Source: Burkholderiales bacterium (GTDB lineage Bacteria; Pseudomonadota; Gammaproteobacteria; Burkholderiales; Burkholderiaceae). From it: a DNA stretch of 10,942 nt. Positions within the stretch are counted from its first letter, which is position 1; the number at the start of each line of letters is the position of its first letter. Under the pieces are notes generated by a model. That model worked only from the letters and a program-made list of their open reading frames with translations, was not told where the DNA came from and did not search any database. This document shows, piece after piece, positions 1 to 6,312 of this stretch. The DNA lies in contig CAHJWV010000402.1 of assembly GCA_903643055.1 (NCBI GenBank), positions 1-10,942 of the forward strand, in the 5' to 3' direction. The position numbers and the translations under genes were made by a program.

Positions 1-75
1 CACCGGTTCGCCTGCTTCGTCTTACCGATCAGGGGCCTCTTGGCGAGCGAGACCTGGACCGCTGCGGTCGGATGA
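1..75 (+). other. window edge, possible 3' end of an upstream ORF
   Basis: Frame 1 is open from the window edge for 24 codons and stops at a TGA (73-75). That stop overlaps an ATG at 72 in the ATGA arrangement also used by later gene pairs. The 24 residues match nothing I recognise. It could be the tail of an upstream siderophore gene or simply open by chance. Positions 76-143 hold nothing else I can support. Confidence 0.2.
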
Positions 76-143
76 CGGCCCGCCAGGCCCACCCGAAACA
101 TCGTGAAGCCATCACGCCTTCCGAGCCAACCGCACGCCACGAC

Positions 144-1028
144 ATGCCGAAGACAAAGCTCGTCTACCTCTGGTCTCTGAGAAATGCGGCCGCCGACAAG
201 GCAGGCCAGCACATCGCCTACAAAAACGGGCAGCGCTACATGAAGTCGCCGCTCGAATACCTGGCCGAGGCGCTGAACACCACGCCGCTGGGCGATCGGT
301 ATTCGCTCGAAGCGGTGATCCATGACGACGACGAGGGCTCGCCGCGCGACAAGGCGCAGCTGAAGGAATACAGCTTCACCGCGGACCCCAACAAGCGCTG
401 GTTTTATCCGCAAGACCTGAAGGTGCAGCGGCGGCCCTTGAACGATCTGCTGCAGGCGATCCCGTCGACTTACCGCCGCCTGCCTTTATCGTCGAGCGAA
501 CGTGTACCGGGCAAGAGCGCCTTCGAGCGGCGGCTGCATGACACGCTGGTGGGCCTGGGCGCCGAGCTGGTGCTGCTCGATGGCTTGCTGGTCATCCTCG
601 ATGAGCTGGTGCGGCCGGGCGCGCCGTTTGCCCGCAAGATCGTCAACATCCATCCGGGCATCACGCGCCTCGAATCGCCTTACGAACGCCGCGGCGCCTA
701 TGCCACGCTCGACGCACTGCACGGCGCGCGCGGCAAGAAGGTCGTCGACTGGAAGACCATGGAAGCGCGCGACATCACGCCGATCACGATGACCGGTGCG
801 TCGTTCCACCATGTCGACAACGGCATCGATTCGGGCGAGGTCATCACCGAAGTGCTGGACACATTGATCGCACCCGACGACACCATCCTCGAGCTGCGCT
901 GGAACAACTTCAACCGCAGCCTGTTTCCGGCGCTGTATCACGGCCTGGCGATGATGGCGGGCTTGACTGAAGCCGAGGCGCAGGCCGAAGCGCGCGAGCT
1001 CCACGCTGCAAAAAAGGTTTCGCCATGA
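144..1028 (+). CDS. pvdF: PvdF-like N5-hydroxyornithine formyltransferase
   Basis: A 294-residue formyltransferase-fold enzyme. The family moves a formyl group from N10-formyltetrahydrofolate to N5-hydroxyornithine, making the hydroxamate iron ligand of pyoverdine/ornibactin-type siderophores in the cytoplasm. The catalytic triad is visible: Asn168 and His170 in NIHPG, and Asp229 in the segment GASFHHVDNGIDSGEV. These numbers equal the ones I recall for P. aeruginosa PvdF. That favours the ATG at 144 (MPKTKLVYLWSL) over the in-frame ATG at 72, whose extra 24 residues look unrelated. Neither start has a strong ribosome binding site. The usual family length is about 275 residues. The stop overlaps the next start (ATGA, 1025-1028), so the two genes are probably translationally coupled. 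The function is strongly supported; the siderophore product is not visible here. Confidence 0.88.
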   Translation: MPKTKLVYLWSLRNAAADKAGQHIAYKNGQRYMKSPLEYLAEALNTTPLGDRYSLEAVIHDDDEGSPRDKAQLKEYSFTADPNKRWFYPQDLKVQRRPLNDLLQAIPSTYRRLPLSSSERVPGKSAFERRLHDTLVGLGAELVLLDGLLVILDELVRPGAPFARKIVNIHPGITRLESPYERRGAYATLDALHGARGKKVVDWKTMEARDITPITMTGASFHHVDNGIDSGEVITEVLDTLIAPDDTILELRWNNFNRSLFPALYHGLAMMAGLTEAEAQAEARELHAAKKVSP

Positions 1029-3658
1029 ACCTTTTCTCCTTAGATGCGTGCACCGGCCGCGCGGCTCGGCCTGGCCTGCGTGCCGCGGCGGCGGTGATCG
1101 CCGGTGTCCGTGGCTTGTTGGGCTGCTTCGCTTTGGGTCTGCTTGCAAGCCCTGCGCAGGCGCGCACGGTCGAGCTGCCACCAGCGCTGAAAGCCGGGGA
1201 GGGCGTTGAGATCCGGCGTACCACCGATGGCATCCCGCACTTGCGCGCAAGCAGTTGGAAAGAGCTGGGCGCGGGCGTGGGCTATGTGCAGGCGCAAGAC
1301 GCGCTGTGCACGCTGGCCGAAGCCTTCGTCACGTATGAAGGCCGGCGATCGTGGTTCTTTGGCGCCGAGCAGATGCCGGCGCGTGACTCGACCTTGGGCC
1401 GGCCGAGCAACCTCGACCTTGATTTCTTCTTTCGTGCCTTTGCCAATCAAGCGATGCTGGCGCAATACCGCGCGCAGCAGCCGGGCGAGCTCAACGAGCT
1501 GATCGAAGGTTATGCCGCAGGCTACAACCGGCAACTGGCCGAGCTGCGCGGGGCGCCGGCCTTGGCGGCTCAGCCTGCTTGCGCGAAAGCGGCCTGGCTG
1601 CGGCCGATCACTGCCGATGACATCTACCGCCGCTTCTATGCCGCGCAGGTGGCCGCGGGCTATGGGCACCTGATTCCGCAGATCGTCAATGCCCAACCCC
1701 CTGCAGCCACGGCGCGGGCTGATGCCGGACCTCCGGCTGACGCTGACAGCCACGCAGGAAGCAAAGCCTTGCAAGCCTTGCTGTCCAAGCGGGTGGGCGA
1801 ACAAGCCGGTCTGGGCAGCAATGCATTCGCTTTCGGCCGCGAGGCCACGGGCGAAAACGGCAGCGTGTTGTTTGGCAACCCGCACTGGTATTGGGGCGGG
1901 CCCGATCGCTTCTATCAAATGCATTTGACTTTGCCCGGCAAGCTCGATGTGGCGGGCGTGAGCTTTCTCGGCATTCCGCTGGTGATGATCGGCTTCAATG
2001 CCGATGTGGCCTGGAGCCACACGGTGTCGCAGGCGCGCCGCTTCGGCCTGTTCGATTTGAGCCTGGATGCGGCCGACCCAACCCGCGTGGTGATCGATGG
2101 TGAGAGCGAAGCCATGCAATCGCGGCAGGTCAGCGTGGCGCTGCAGCCCGCACCGGCCCGGCACGGCAAGGCGATCGCCGGCGCGGGCCAGGCCCGCTCG
2201 CGCACTGTGACCCGCCAGTTTTACAGCACGCGCTTTGGCCCGGTGATCGACCTCGGCAGCCACAACGCGGCCTTCGCCTGGGGGCGCGAACATGCGCTGG
2301 CGATGCGCGATGTCAACGCACCGAACTTCCGCGTCTTTCGCAACTACTTTGATTGGAACCAGTCGCACTCGCTTGATGAGTTCATCGCGATCCAGCGCCG
2401 TGAAGCTGCGGTGCCCTGGGTCAACACCGTGGCCATCGCGCGCGGTGACGGCCGCGTCTGGTATGGCGATGTCGGCGCGGTGCCGAACGTGCCCGATGCC
2501 TTGCGCGCCGAGTGTGCGACCGAGCTGTCAAAAGGCTTTGCGCAGTTCGATCCGCTGACGCCGCTTCTCGATGGCAGCCGCTCCGCCTGTGATTGGCGCA
2601 TCGATGCGCGTGCGGCGCAGCCGGGGACGTTGCCCGCCGCCGAAATGCCGAGCCTGCTGCGCGAAGACTATGTCGCCAACATGAACGACAGCTACTGGCT
2701 GACCAACGCGCATCGGCCGCTGGAAGGCTTTGCCTCCGTGCTCGGTGGTGAACGTCAGCCTTTGTCGCTGCGCGGCCGCCTGGGCCATCAGATGGCCTTG
2801 AGCCTGTCCGCTGTCGGCGCTGCATCGGCCGAAGCGCTGAGCCAACTGGTGATGGCCGACACCTTGACGCCGCGTGCGTTTTCGGCCGAATTGTTCAAGG
2901 CCGAATTGTTGGATCAGGCTTGCGCGGTGAGCCCGGTCGTATGGCAAGCGCCTGGGCCTGATGGCGCGACCGAGCAAGTGCAGCAGCAAGCAAAGCAACA
3001 CGCGGGGAAAGCCGGCCCGGCGGCGAAGCCCCGGCCTGCGCGCAAGGTCGACATCGGCCGCGCCTGCGAGGTCTTGCGCCAATGGTCTGGCCGCGCCGAT
3101 GCCGATGCGCGCGGTGCCTTGTTGTGGGATGCGTTCTGGGCCCAGCTGGAAGCCCTGCCATCGGAGGCGCCCTACAAGGCGGCGTTCTCGGCCGATGTGC
3201 CGCTGGACACACCGCGCGGTGCGCCGGCCGATGGCCGGGCCGCACAGGCATTGGCGGCTGCGGTCGTCGCGATGAAAAGCCGCCACATCGCGCTCGATGC
3301 GCCGCTGGGCAGCCAACGCTTCGTGCGCAGTGGCGGCGAGCAGGTGCCGCTTTACGGGGGCTGCCATTCGGCCGGCTACTTCACGGTGGCTTGCAATCCG
3401 CAAAGCGGTGGCGAAGTGCTGGGCGTCGACTCGCACGCCAACAGCTACCTGCAAGTCGTGCGCTTCGGGTCGCAAGGCGTGGTGGCGCGCACGCTGCTGG
3501 CCCATGGGCTGAAAGAAACGGCGGTCGACAACGGCGATGGTGACGCACCGGTGGAGCGTTATGCCCGCAAGGCCTGGCTCGAATTCCCGTTCACCGAAGC
3601 CGAGATCGCGCAAGACCCGGGCTATCAGCGCAGCGTGATCCGGCTCGATTCGCAGTGA
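1025..3658 (+). CDS. pvdQ: PvdQ-like periplasmic acylase (Ntn hydrolase, penicillin acylase family)
   Basis: An 877-residue precursor of the penicillin-amidase family. PvdQ removes the fatty-acyl chain from the pyoverdine precursor in the periplasm and can also hydrolyse long-chain acyl-homoserine lactones. A signal peptide is present (Arg-rich start, hydrophobic core about 22-42, cleavage likely after SPAQA at 47). Autocleavage should occur before Ser265 in GLG/SNAF. Counting that Ser as beta-1, His287 in GNPH is beta-23 and Val334 in SHTV is beta-70, exactly the PvdQ numbering. Asn554 in NMNDSYW is the likely oxyanion Asn (beta-290, against 269 in PvdQ). The protein is about 115 residues longer than PvdQ, with an Ala/Asp/Pro-rich stretch (about 222-247) before the cleavage site and a Gln/Lys/Ala-rich insertion (about 641-674). 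It overlaps the formyltransferase gene by ATGA. Whether its substrate is a siderophore or an AHL cannot be settled from sequence alone. Confidence 0.88.
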   Translation: MNLFSLDACTGRAARPGLRAAAAVIAGVRGLLGCFALGLLASPAQARTVELPPALKAGEGVEIRRTTDGIPHLRASSWKELGAGVGYVQAQDALCTLAEAFVTYEGRRSWFFGAEQMPARDSTLGRPSNLDLDFFFRAFANQAMLAQYRAQQPGELNELIEGYAAGYNRQLAELRGAPALAAQPACAKAAWLRPITADDIYRRFYAAQVAAGYGHLIPQIVNAQPPAATARADAGPPADADSHAGSKALQALLSKRVGEQAGLGSNAFAFGREATGENGSVLFGNPHWYWGGPDRFYQMHLTLPGKLDVAGVSFLGIPLVMIGFNADVAWSHTVSQARRFGLFDLSLDAADPTRVVIDGESEAMQSRQVSVALQPAPARHGKAIAGAGQARSRTVTRQFYSTRFGPVIDLGSHNAAFAWGREHALAMRDVNAPNFRVFRNYFDWNQSHSLDEFIAIQRREAAVPWVNTVAIARGDGRVWYGDVGAVPNVPDALRAECATELSKGFAQFDPLTPLLDGSRSACDWRIDARAAQPGTLPAAEMPSLLREDYVANMNDSYWLTNAHRPLEGFASVLGGERQPLSLRGRLGHQMALSLSAVGAASAEALSQLVMADTLTPRAFSAELFKAELLDQACAVSPVVWQAPGPDGATEQVQQQAKQHAGKAGPAAKPRPARKVDIGRACEVLRQWSGRADADARGALLWDAFWAQLEALPSEAPYKAAFSADVPLDTPRGAPADGRAAQALAAAVVAMKSRHIALDAPLGSQRFVRSGGEQVPLYGGCHSAGYFTVACNPQSGGEVLGVDSHANSYLQVVRFGSQGVVARTLLAHGLKETAVDNGDGDAPVERYARKAWLEFPFTEAEIAQDPGYQRSVIRLDSQ

Positions 3659-3759
3659 GATCAAAGCGCGGCAGTCTGCGATCGCATGAAGTGATTTCGC
3701 CCGGCCAGCAGCTCCGTGATTTTGATACTCAGCCCCACTAATCGATTCTTCTCGCCCTT

Positions 3760-3777
3760 AGAACGTGTTCACGATCT
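3760..3777 (+). repeat. left terminal inverted repeat of the IS5-family remnant
   Basis: AGAACGTGTTCACGATCT is the exact reverse complement of 4365-4382. The next base outward does not pair with its partner (T at 3759 against G at 4383), so the repeat ends here. Confidence 0.9.
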
Positions 3778-3784
3778 CAATCAT

Positions 3785-4373
3785 TTCGCAAACAATAAGC
3801 GGACGAGAAGCAGGAAGTACCCCAGCGACACAATCCGCGAACAGTTCGAGAGCATCAAGGTCTTGCTGGAGAGTGCACGCCAAAGGACCAAGCCGAGGAC
3901 CGTTGACCTGTATGAGGTGTGGTGTGCTGTGGTGTACCTGCTGCGCACGGGTTGCCAATGGAGGTCACTGCACAGCGATGGTCCCAACTGGCGCACCGTG
4001 CATTCATACTTTGCCAAATGGAGCCAGCCCGATAAGGAGGGCATCAGCCTGCTGCAGCAGGCTTTAAAAAAATCAGGTTGGCGCGGCCCGAGAGAACATG
4101 GGGCGCAACGCCAGCAGTACGCTGTTGATCGTTGACGCACAGAGTGTCAAAAACACGGAGGCCTTGAAGGGCTATGACGCGGGCAAGACGGTCTCGGGCA
4201 TCAAGCGCAGCGAGTTGCACACCTTCAAAGTCATTCCTCAGCGATGGATCGTTGAGCGCAGCTTTGAATGGCTGGACAAGAACCGGCGACTTTGGAAAAA
4301 CTGCGAACGCCTGCTCAACACCAGTTTGCAGTTCATCCATCTCGCTTCCTCGCACTCTCCTCAAAGATCGTGA
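3785..4373 (+). pseudogene. broken IS5-family transposase
   Basis: The N-terminal half is in one frame: KYPSDTIREQFESI, then a segment including VDLYEVWCAVVYLLRTGCQW, the DUF4096-like part of IS5 transposases. It runs out of frame at about 4076, and its ORF stops at 4135. The C-terminal half continues in the frame one base further (MGRNASSTLLIVDAQSVKN..., 4098-4373). The shift follows a run of seven A (4066-4072) and what looks like an extra G after TCA. The first catalytic Asp (LIVDAQS, codon 4134) and the final Glu (VERSFEW, codon 4254) remain. About 70 residues between GIK and RSELHTF, including the second Asp, are missing around 4203-4209. The first-half frame has no ATG, GTG or TTG inside the element; its only starts lie in the left flank (GTG at 3716). 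The stop lies in the right inverted repeat. The gene is inactive. Confidence 0.85.
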
Positions 4374-4382
4374 ACACGTTCT
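4365..4382 (-). repeat. right terminal inverted repeat of the IS5-family remnant
   Basis: AGATCGTGAACACGTTCT is the exact reverse complement of 3760-3777. The transposase stop codon (4371-4373) lies inside it. Confidence 0.9.
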
Positions 4383-4451
4383 GAGTTGAAGCACCGCCAT
4401 TCGCTCTTCAGGGCTTCAAAGCGGCGATTGATTTGGGCGGCGCGACCGGCC

Positions 4452-4479
4452 AAAAAAAAAGCGCCCCGCAGGGCGCTTT
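4452..4479 (-). terminator. rho-independent terminator of yccA
   Basis: Read on the minus strand, AAAGCGCCC (4479-4471) pairs with GGGCGCTTT (4466-4458) across a 4-nt loop. The 9-bp GC-rich stem runs into nine T (complement of 4452-4460). It lies 29 bp past the yccA stop. The + strand has no T tract after the hairpin, so it acts in one direction. Confidence 0.9.
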
Positions 4480-4507
4480 CAGGTTCATCTCAAGGTCGTA
4501 TCAACGC

Positions 4508-5215
4508 TTACTCGTCGCGGCCACCGGCCAGGCCCAGCAAAGCCAGCAGCGACTGGAACACGTTGTACAGGCTCAAGTAGACGCTTAACGTGGCAGTGAT
4601 GTAGTTGGTCTCGTGGCCGTCTTGCACGCGCTTCAGGTCATAAAGGATGAAGGCCGAGAAGATGCCGATCGCGGCCACCGACAAGGTCATCATCAGCGCG
4701 CTCGACTGGATGAAGAAATTGGCCAGGCCGGCGACCAGCAGCATGATCGCGCCGATGAAGAGCCACTTGCCCATCGTCGACAGATCGCGCTTGATGACGG
4801 TCGACAGCATCGCCATGCCCAGGAAGATCGTGCCGGTGCCGGCGAAGGCGAACATCACCAGGTTCGCGCCATTCGACATGCCCATCACGGTGCCGACCAG
4901 GCGCGACAGCATCAGGCCCATGAAGAAGGTGAACGCGAGCAGCACCGGCACGCCGGCCGCCGAGTTCTTGGTCTTCTCGATCGCGAACATCAGGCCGTAT
5001 GCGCCGACGAAGAACACGATCATGCTGATGCCTGGCGTCATCGCGGCGGCCAGACCGGTGGAGATGCCGATCCAGGCGCCGAGCACCGTGGGCACCATCG
5101 ACAGCGCCAGCAACCAATAGGTATTGCGAAGCACGCGGTTGCGCTGTTCGGCAGAGACGCCCAAACCGGCGTTCCCACCGTACGCCGACTGAAGGGTTTG
5201 CAGGTTGTGGTTCAT
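4508..5215 (-). CDS. yccA: YccA-type Bax inhibitor-1 family membrane protein
   Basis: A 235-residue polytopic inner-membrane protein with seven hydrophobic segments (about 33-55, 58-80, 88-108, 118-138, 147-168, 172-193, 207-228). E. coli YccA binds and modulates the FtsH protease; other BI-1 members behave as pH-sensitive ion leak channels. The match to E. coli YccA is close at both ends: VLRNTYWLLAL near residue 28, GAYGLMFA near 71, and near the C-terminus GHETNYITATLSVYLSLYN followed by LLALLGLA. Length is in the family range (E. coli 219). The ATG at 5215 has a good GAGGA ribosome binding site 6 nt upstream (5220-5224). A strong terminator follows, and a complex upstream region (5245-5363) precedes it. 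The function of this copy is inferred from family only. Confidence 0.92.
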   Translation of the reverse strand: MNHNLQTLQSAYGGNAGLGVSAEQRNRVLRNTYWLLALSMVPTVLGAWIGISTGLAAAMTPGISMIVFFVGAYGLMFAIEKTKNSAAGVPVLLAFTFFMGLMLSRLVGTVMGMSNGANLVMFAFAGTGTIFLGMAMLSTVIKRDLSTMGKWLFIGAIMLLVAGLANFFIQSSALMMTLSVAAIGIFSAFILYDLKRVQDGHETNYITATLSVYLSLYNVFQSLLALLGLAGGRDE

Positions 5216-5244
5216 AAAGTCCTCAATGGTTGATCAATGACAGT

Positions 5245-5280
5245 CTGACCCGGAAGGATCAGGTTCGAACGGGCTGACCC
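5245..5280 (-). promoter_or_regulatory. yccA leader with three competing pairing segments
   Basis: In transcript order on the minus strand: GGGTCAG (5280-5274), CTGATCC (5262-5256), GGGTCAG (5251-5245). The middle segment can pair over 7 bp, with one G-U, with either outer copy. The loops are 11 nt or 4 nt, so the two hairpins exclude each other. The block lies 30-65 nt upstream of the yccA ATG and does not cover the ribosome binding site. A regulatory role is inference. Confidence 0.4.
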
Positions 5281-5292
5281 GAATGGGCAGCC

Positions 5293-5363
5293 TCGAATCT
5301 ACGCGGGCTCAAACTTCGCGTAAATTCGATTTTTCGGATAATTGACTTCGATGAAAACGAAGT
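5293..5363 (-). promoter_or_regulatory. candidate regulator/promoter module upstream of yccA
   Basis: It contains the 14-mer TCGCGTAAATTCGA (5316-5329, + reading), then 16 bp, then CTTCGA (5346-5351) and TGAAAACGAA. The same 14-mer, spacing and hexamer occur at 6234-6279 upstream of the TerC gene and nhaR. An inverted copy, TCGAATCTACGCG (5293-5305), faces the 14-mer across 11 bp. The module starts about 100 bp before yccA. It is probably an operator for the neighbouring LysR-type regulator, or a shared promoter of an alternative sigma factor. Confidence 0.5.
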
Positions 5364-5387
5364 GTCTGAGCGCAATCAGGTTCGAGA

Positions 5388-6125
5388 TCAGGCGGTTTTC
5401 TTTGCCAGCTTCTTGCCGCGGGAGCGGATGTTGAGCGATTCGACGAGCAGTGAGAAAGCCATCGCTGCGTAGATATAGCCCTTCGGCAGATGAATGTCGA
5501 ATGCTTCGGCGGTCAGCGCCATGCCCACCATCACCAAGAAGGCCAGCGCCAGCACCTTGACGGACGGATGGCGGTCGACGAAATCTCCGATTGGCTTGGC
5601 TGCAATCAGCATCAAACCCACCGACGCAATCACGGCGGCGACCATCACGCCCAGCTGGTCGACCATGCCGACCGCGGTGATCACCGAGTCGAGCGAGAAG
5701 ACGATGTCGATGATGGCGATCTGGCCGATGATGCTCCAGAAAACGCCTTTCTTCGCTGCGGCGCTGGCGTCGGCAGCATCATCGCCGCTGCCACCTTCCA
5801 CCTCGGTGAAGATCTCGTGCGAAGCCTTGTAGAGCAGGAACAGGCCGCCCAGCAGCAGCACCAGATCACGCCCGCTGATCTCGGTGCCGGCCACGGTGAA
5901 CAGCGTGGCGGTCAGGCCCATGACCCAGCTCAGCGAAAACAACAGCATCAAGCGCGTCAACATCGCCAGGCCCAGGCCGAGCTTGCGGGCTTGGTCGCGT
6001 TGCTCGGCCGGCAGGCGGCCGACGAGGATCGAGATGAAGATGATGTTGTCCACGCCGAGCACGATCTCGAGCGCGGTCAACATTCCGAAGGCAATCCAAA
6101 TTTGCGGGTCGAGCAGCAGTTCCAT
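5388..6125 (-). CDS. TerC family (YgdQ-like) integral membrane protein, putative metal exporter
   Basis: A 245-residue polytopic inner-membrane protein closely resembling E. coli YgdQ. Several TerC relatives export Mn2+ or other metal ions, some loading exoenzymes. Family signatures are visible: EIVLGVDNIIF (20-30, Asp26-Asn27), GRDLVLLLGGLFLLYKASHEI (about 85-105), IIDIVFSLDSVITAVG (138-153, Asp140 and Asp146), and GDFVDRHPSVK with HLPKGYIY further on. A charged, Ala/Asp-rich loop (108-126) and a basic tail (RSRGKKLAKK) are typical. I chose the ATG at 6125 because family similarity begins at MELLLDPQIW. An in-frame ATG at 6230 would add 35 dissimilar residues and translate through the leader hairpins. 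The gene diverges from nhaR. Downstream, 172 bp separate it from yccA with no clear terminator, so some read-through is possible. The metal substrate is not visible. Confidence 0.9.
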   Translation of the reverse strand: MELLLDPQIWIAFGMLTALEIVLGVDNIIFISILVGRLPAEQRDQARKLGLGLAMLTRLMLLFSLSWVMGLTATLFTVAGTEISGRDLVLLLGGLFLLYKASHEIFTEVEGGSGDDAADASAAAKKGVFWSIIGQIAIIDIVFSLDSVITAVGMVDQLGVMVAAVIASVGLMLIAAKPIGDFVDRHPSVKVLALAFLVMVGMALTAEAFDIHLPKGYIYAAMAFSLLVESLNIRSRGKKLAKKTA

Positions 6126-6142
6126 GGTAAATCCGGTTGGCG

Positions 6143-6212
6143 ACTGAGGGGTCTCAGTGCAGCAGTGGCTGAAGCGGGTCGGCGCAGGGAGGCCGCTTCG
6201 TTTGACAGCCAC
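6143..6212 (-). promoter_or_regulatory. structured leader upstream of the TerC family gene
   Basis: On the minus strand, GTGGCT (6212-6207) pairs with AGCCAC (6170-6165), and GAAGCGG (6199-6193) pairs with CCGCTTC (6177-6171). The two helices total 13 bp and are continuous on one side, with a 7-nt bulge and a 15-nt loop. A second hairpin follows: ACTGAG (6158-6153), 4-nt loop, CTCAGT (6148-6143). The start codon lies 17 nt further on. TerC genes elsewhere carry yybP-ykoY Mn2+ riboswitches, but I do not see that riboswitch's core motif here. Function is inference. Confidence 0.45.
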
Positions 6213-6233
6213 CAATGTAGGCTTGGCCATTCA

Positions 6234-6279
6234 TCGCGTAAATTCGAACTTCTGTTGAAAATGCTTCGAGAAAACCGAA
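6234..6279. promoter_or_regulatory. candidate regulator/promoter module between the TerC gene and nhaR
   Basis: TCGCGTAAATTCGA (6234-6247), 16 bp, then CTTCGA (6264-6269) and GAAAACCGAA. This matches the module upstream of yccA in sequence and spacing. It lies 109-154 bp before the TerC start and 34-79 bp before the nhaR start, a usual place for a LysR-type regulator controlling itself and a divergent target. A weak inverted half-site (6211-6223) lies at the same offset as the strong one upstream of yccA. Confidence 0.5.
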
Positions 6280-6312
6280 AGGTTGCAGCGGGGCCGCCTT
6301 CCTGGAAACGAC

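Larger units (their letters stand above)
3760..4382 (+). mobile_element. IS5-family insertion sequence remnant, internally deleted
   Basis: A 623-bp element bounded by perfect 18-bp terminal inverted repeats that encloses one degraded IS5-type transposase. Intact relatives of this type are about 830-850 bp, so roughly 200 bp are missing. The flanks read TTA on the left and TGA on the right of the GAACGTG... ends. Both fit a TNA target, but the middle base differs, so no clean target duplication is present. The element sits between the siderophore genes and the yccA terminator. It could move only with transposase supplied in trans. Confidence 0.85.

Noticed and set aside
1040..2368. Long minus-strand ORF (442 codons) opposite the acylase gene
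   Set aside because: Its sequence is Arg/His/Gly-rich without family features; it is a GC-rich antisense shadow of the clearly coding acylase.
2528..3664. Long minus-strand ORF (378 codons) opposite the acylase C-terminal half
   Set aside because: Same reason: no recognisable domains, and the + strand frame carries the Ntn-hydrolase signatures.
4065..4076. Programmed frameshift at the seven-A run of the transposase
   Set aside because: Some IS5-family elements use slippage, but the needed shift is also explained by one extra G after TCA, and the large internal deletion makes the element inactive anyway.
6126..6230. 35-residue N-terminal extension of the TerC protein (ATG at 6230)
   Set aside because: Family similarity begins at 6125, and the extension would translate the hairpin-forming leader.
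6126..6233. yybP-ykoY manganese riboswitch before the TerC gene
   Set aside because: Hairpins are present, but I do not find the conserved GGGGAGUA-like core, so I list only an unassigned structured leader.
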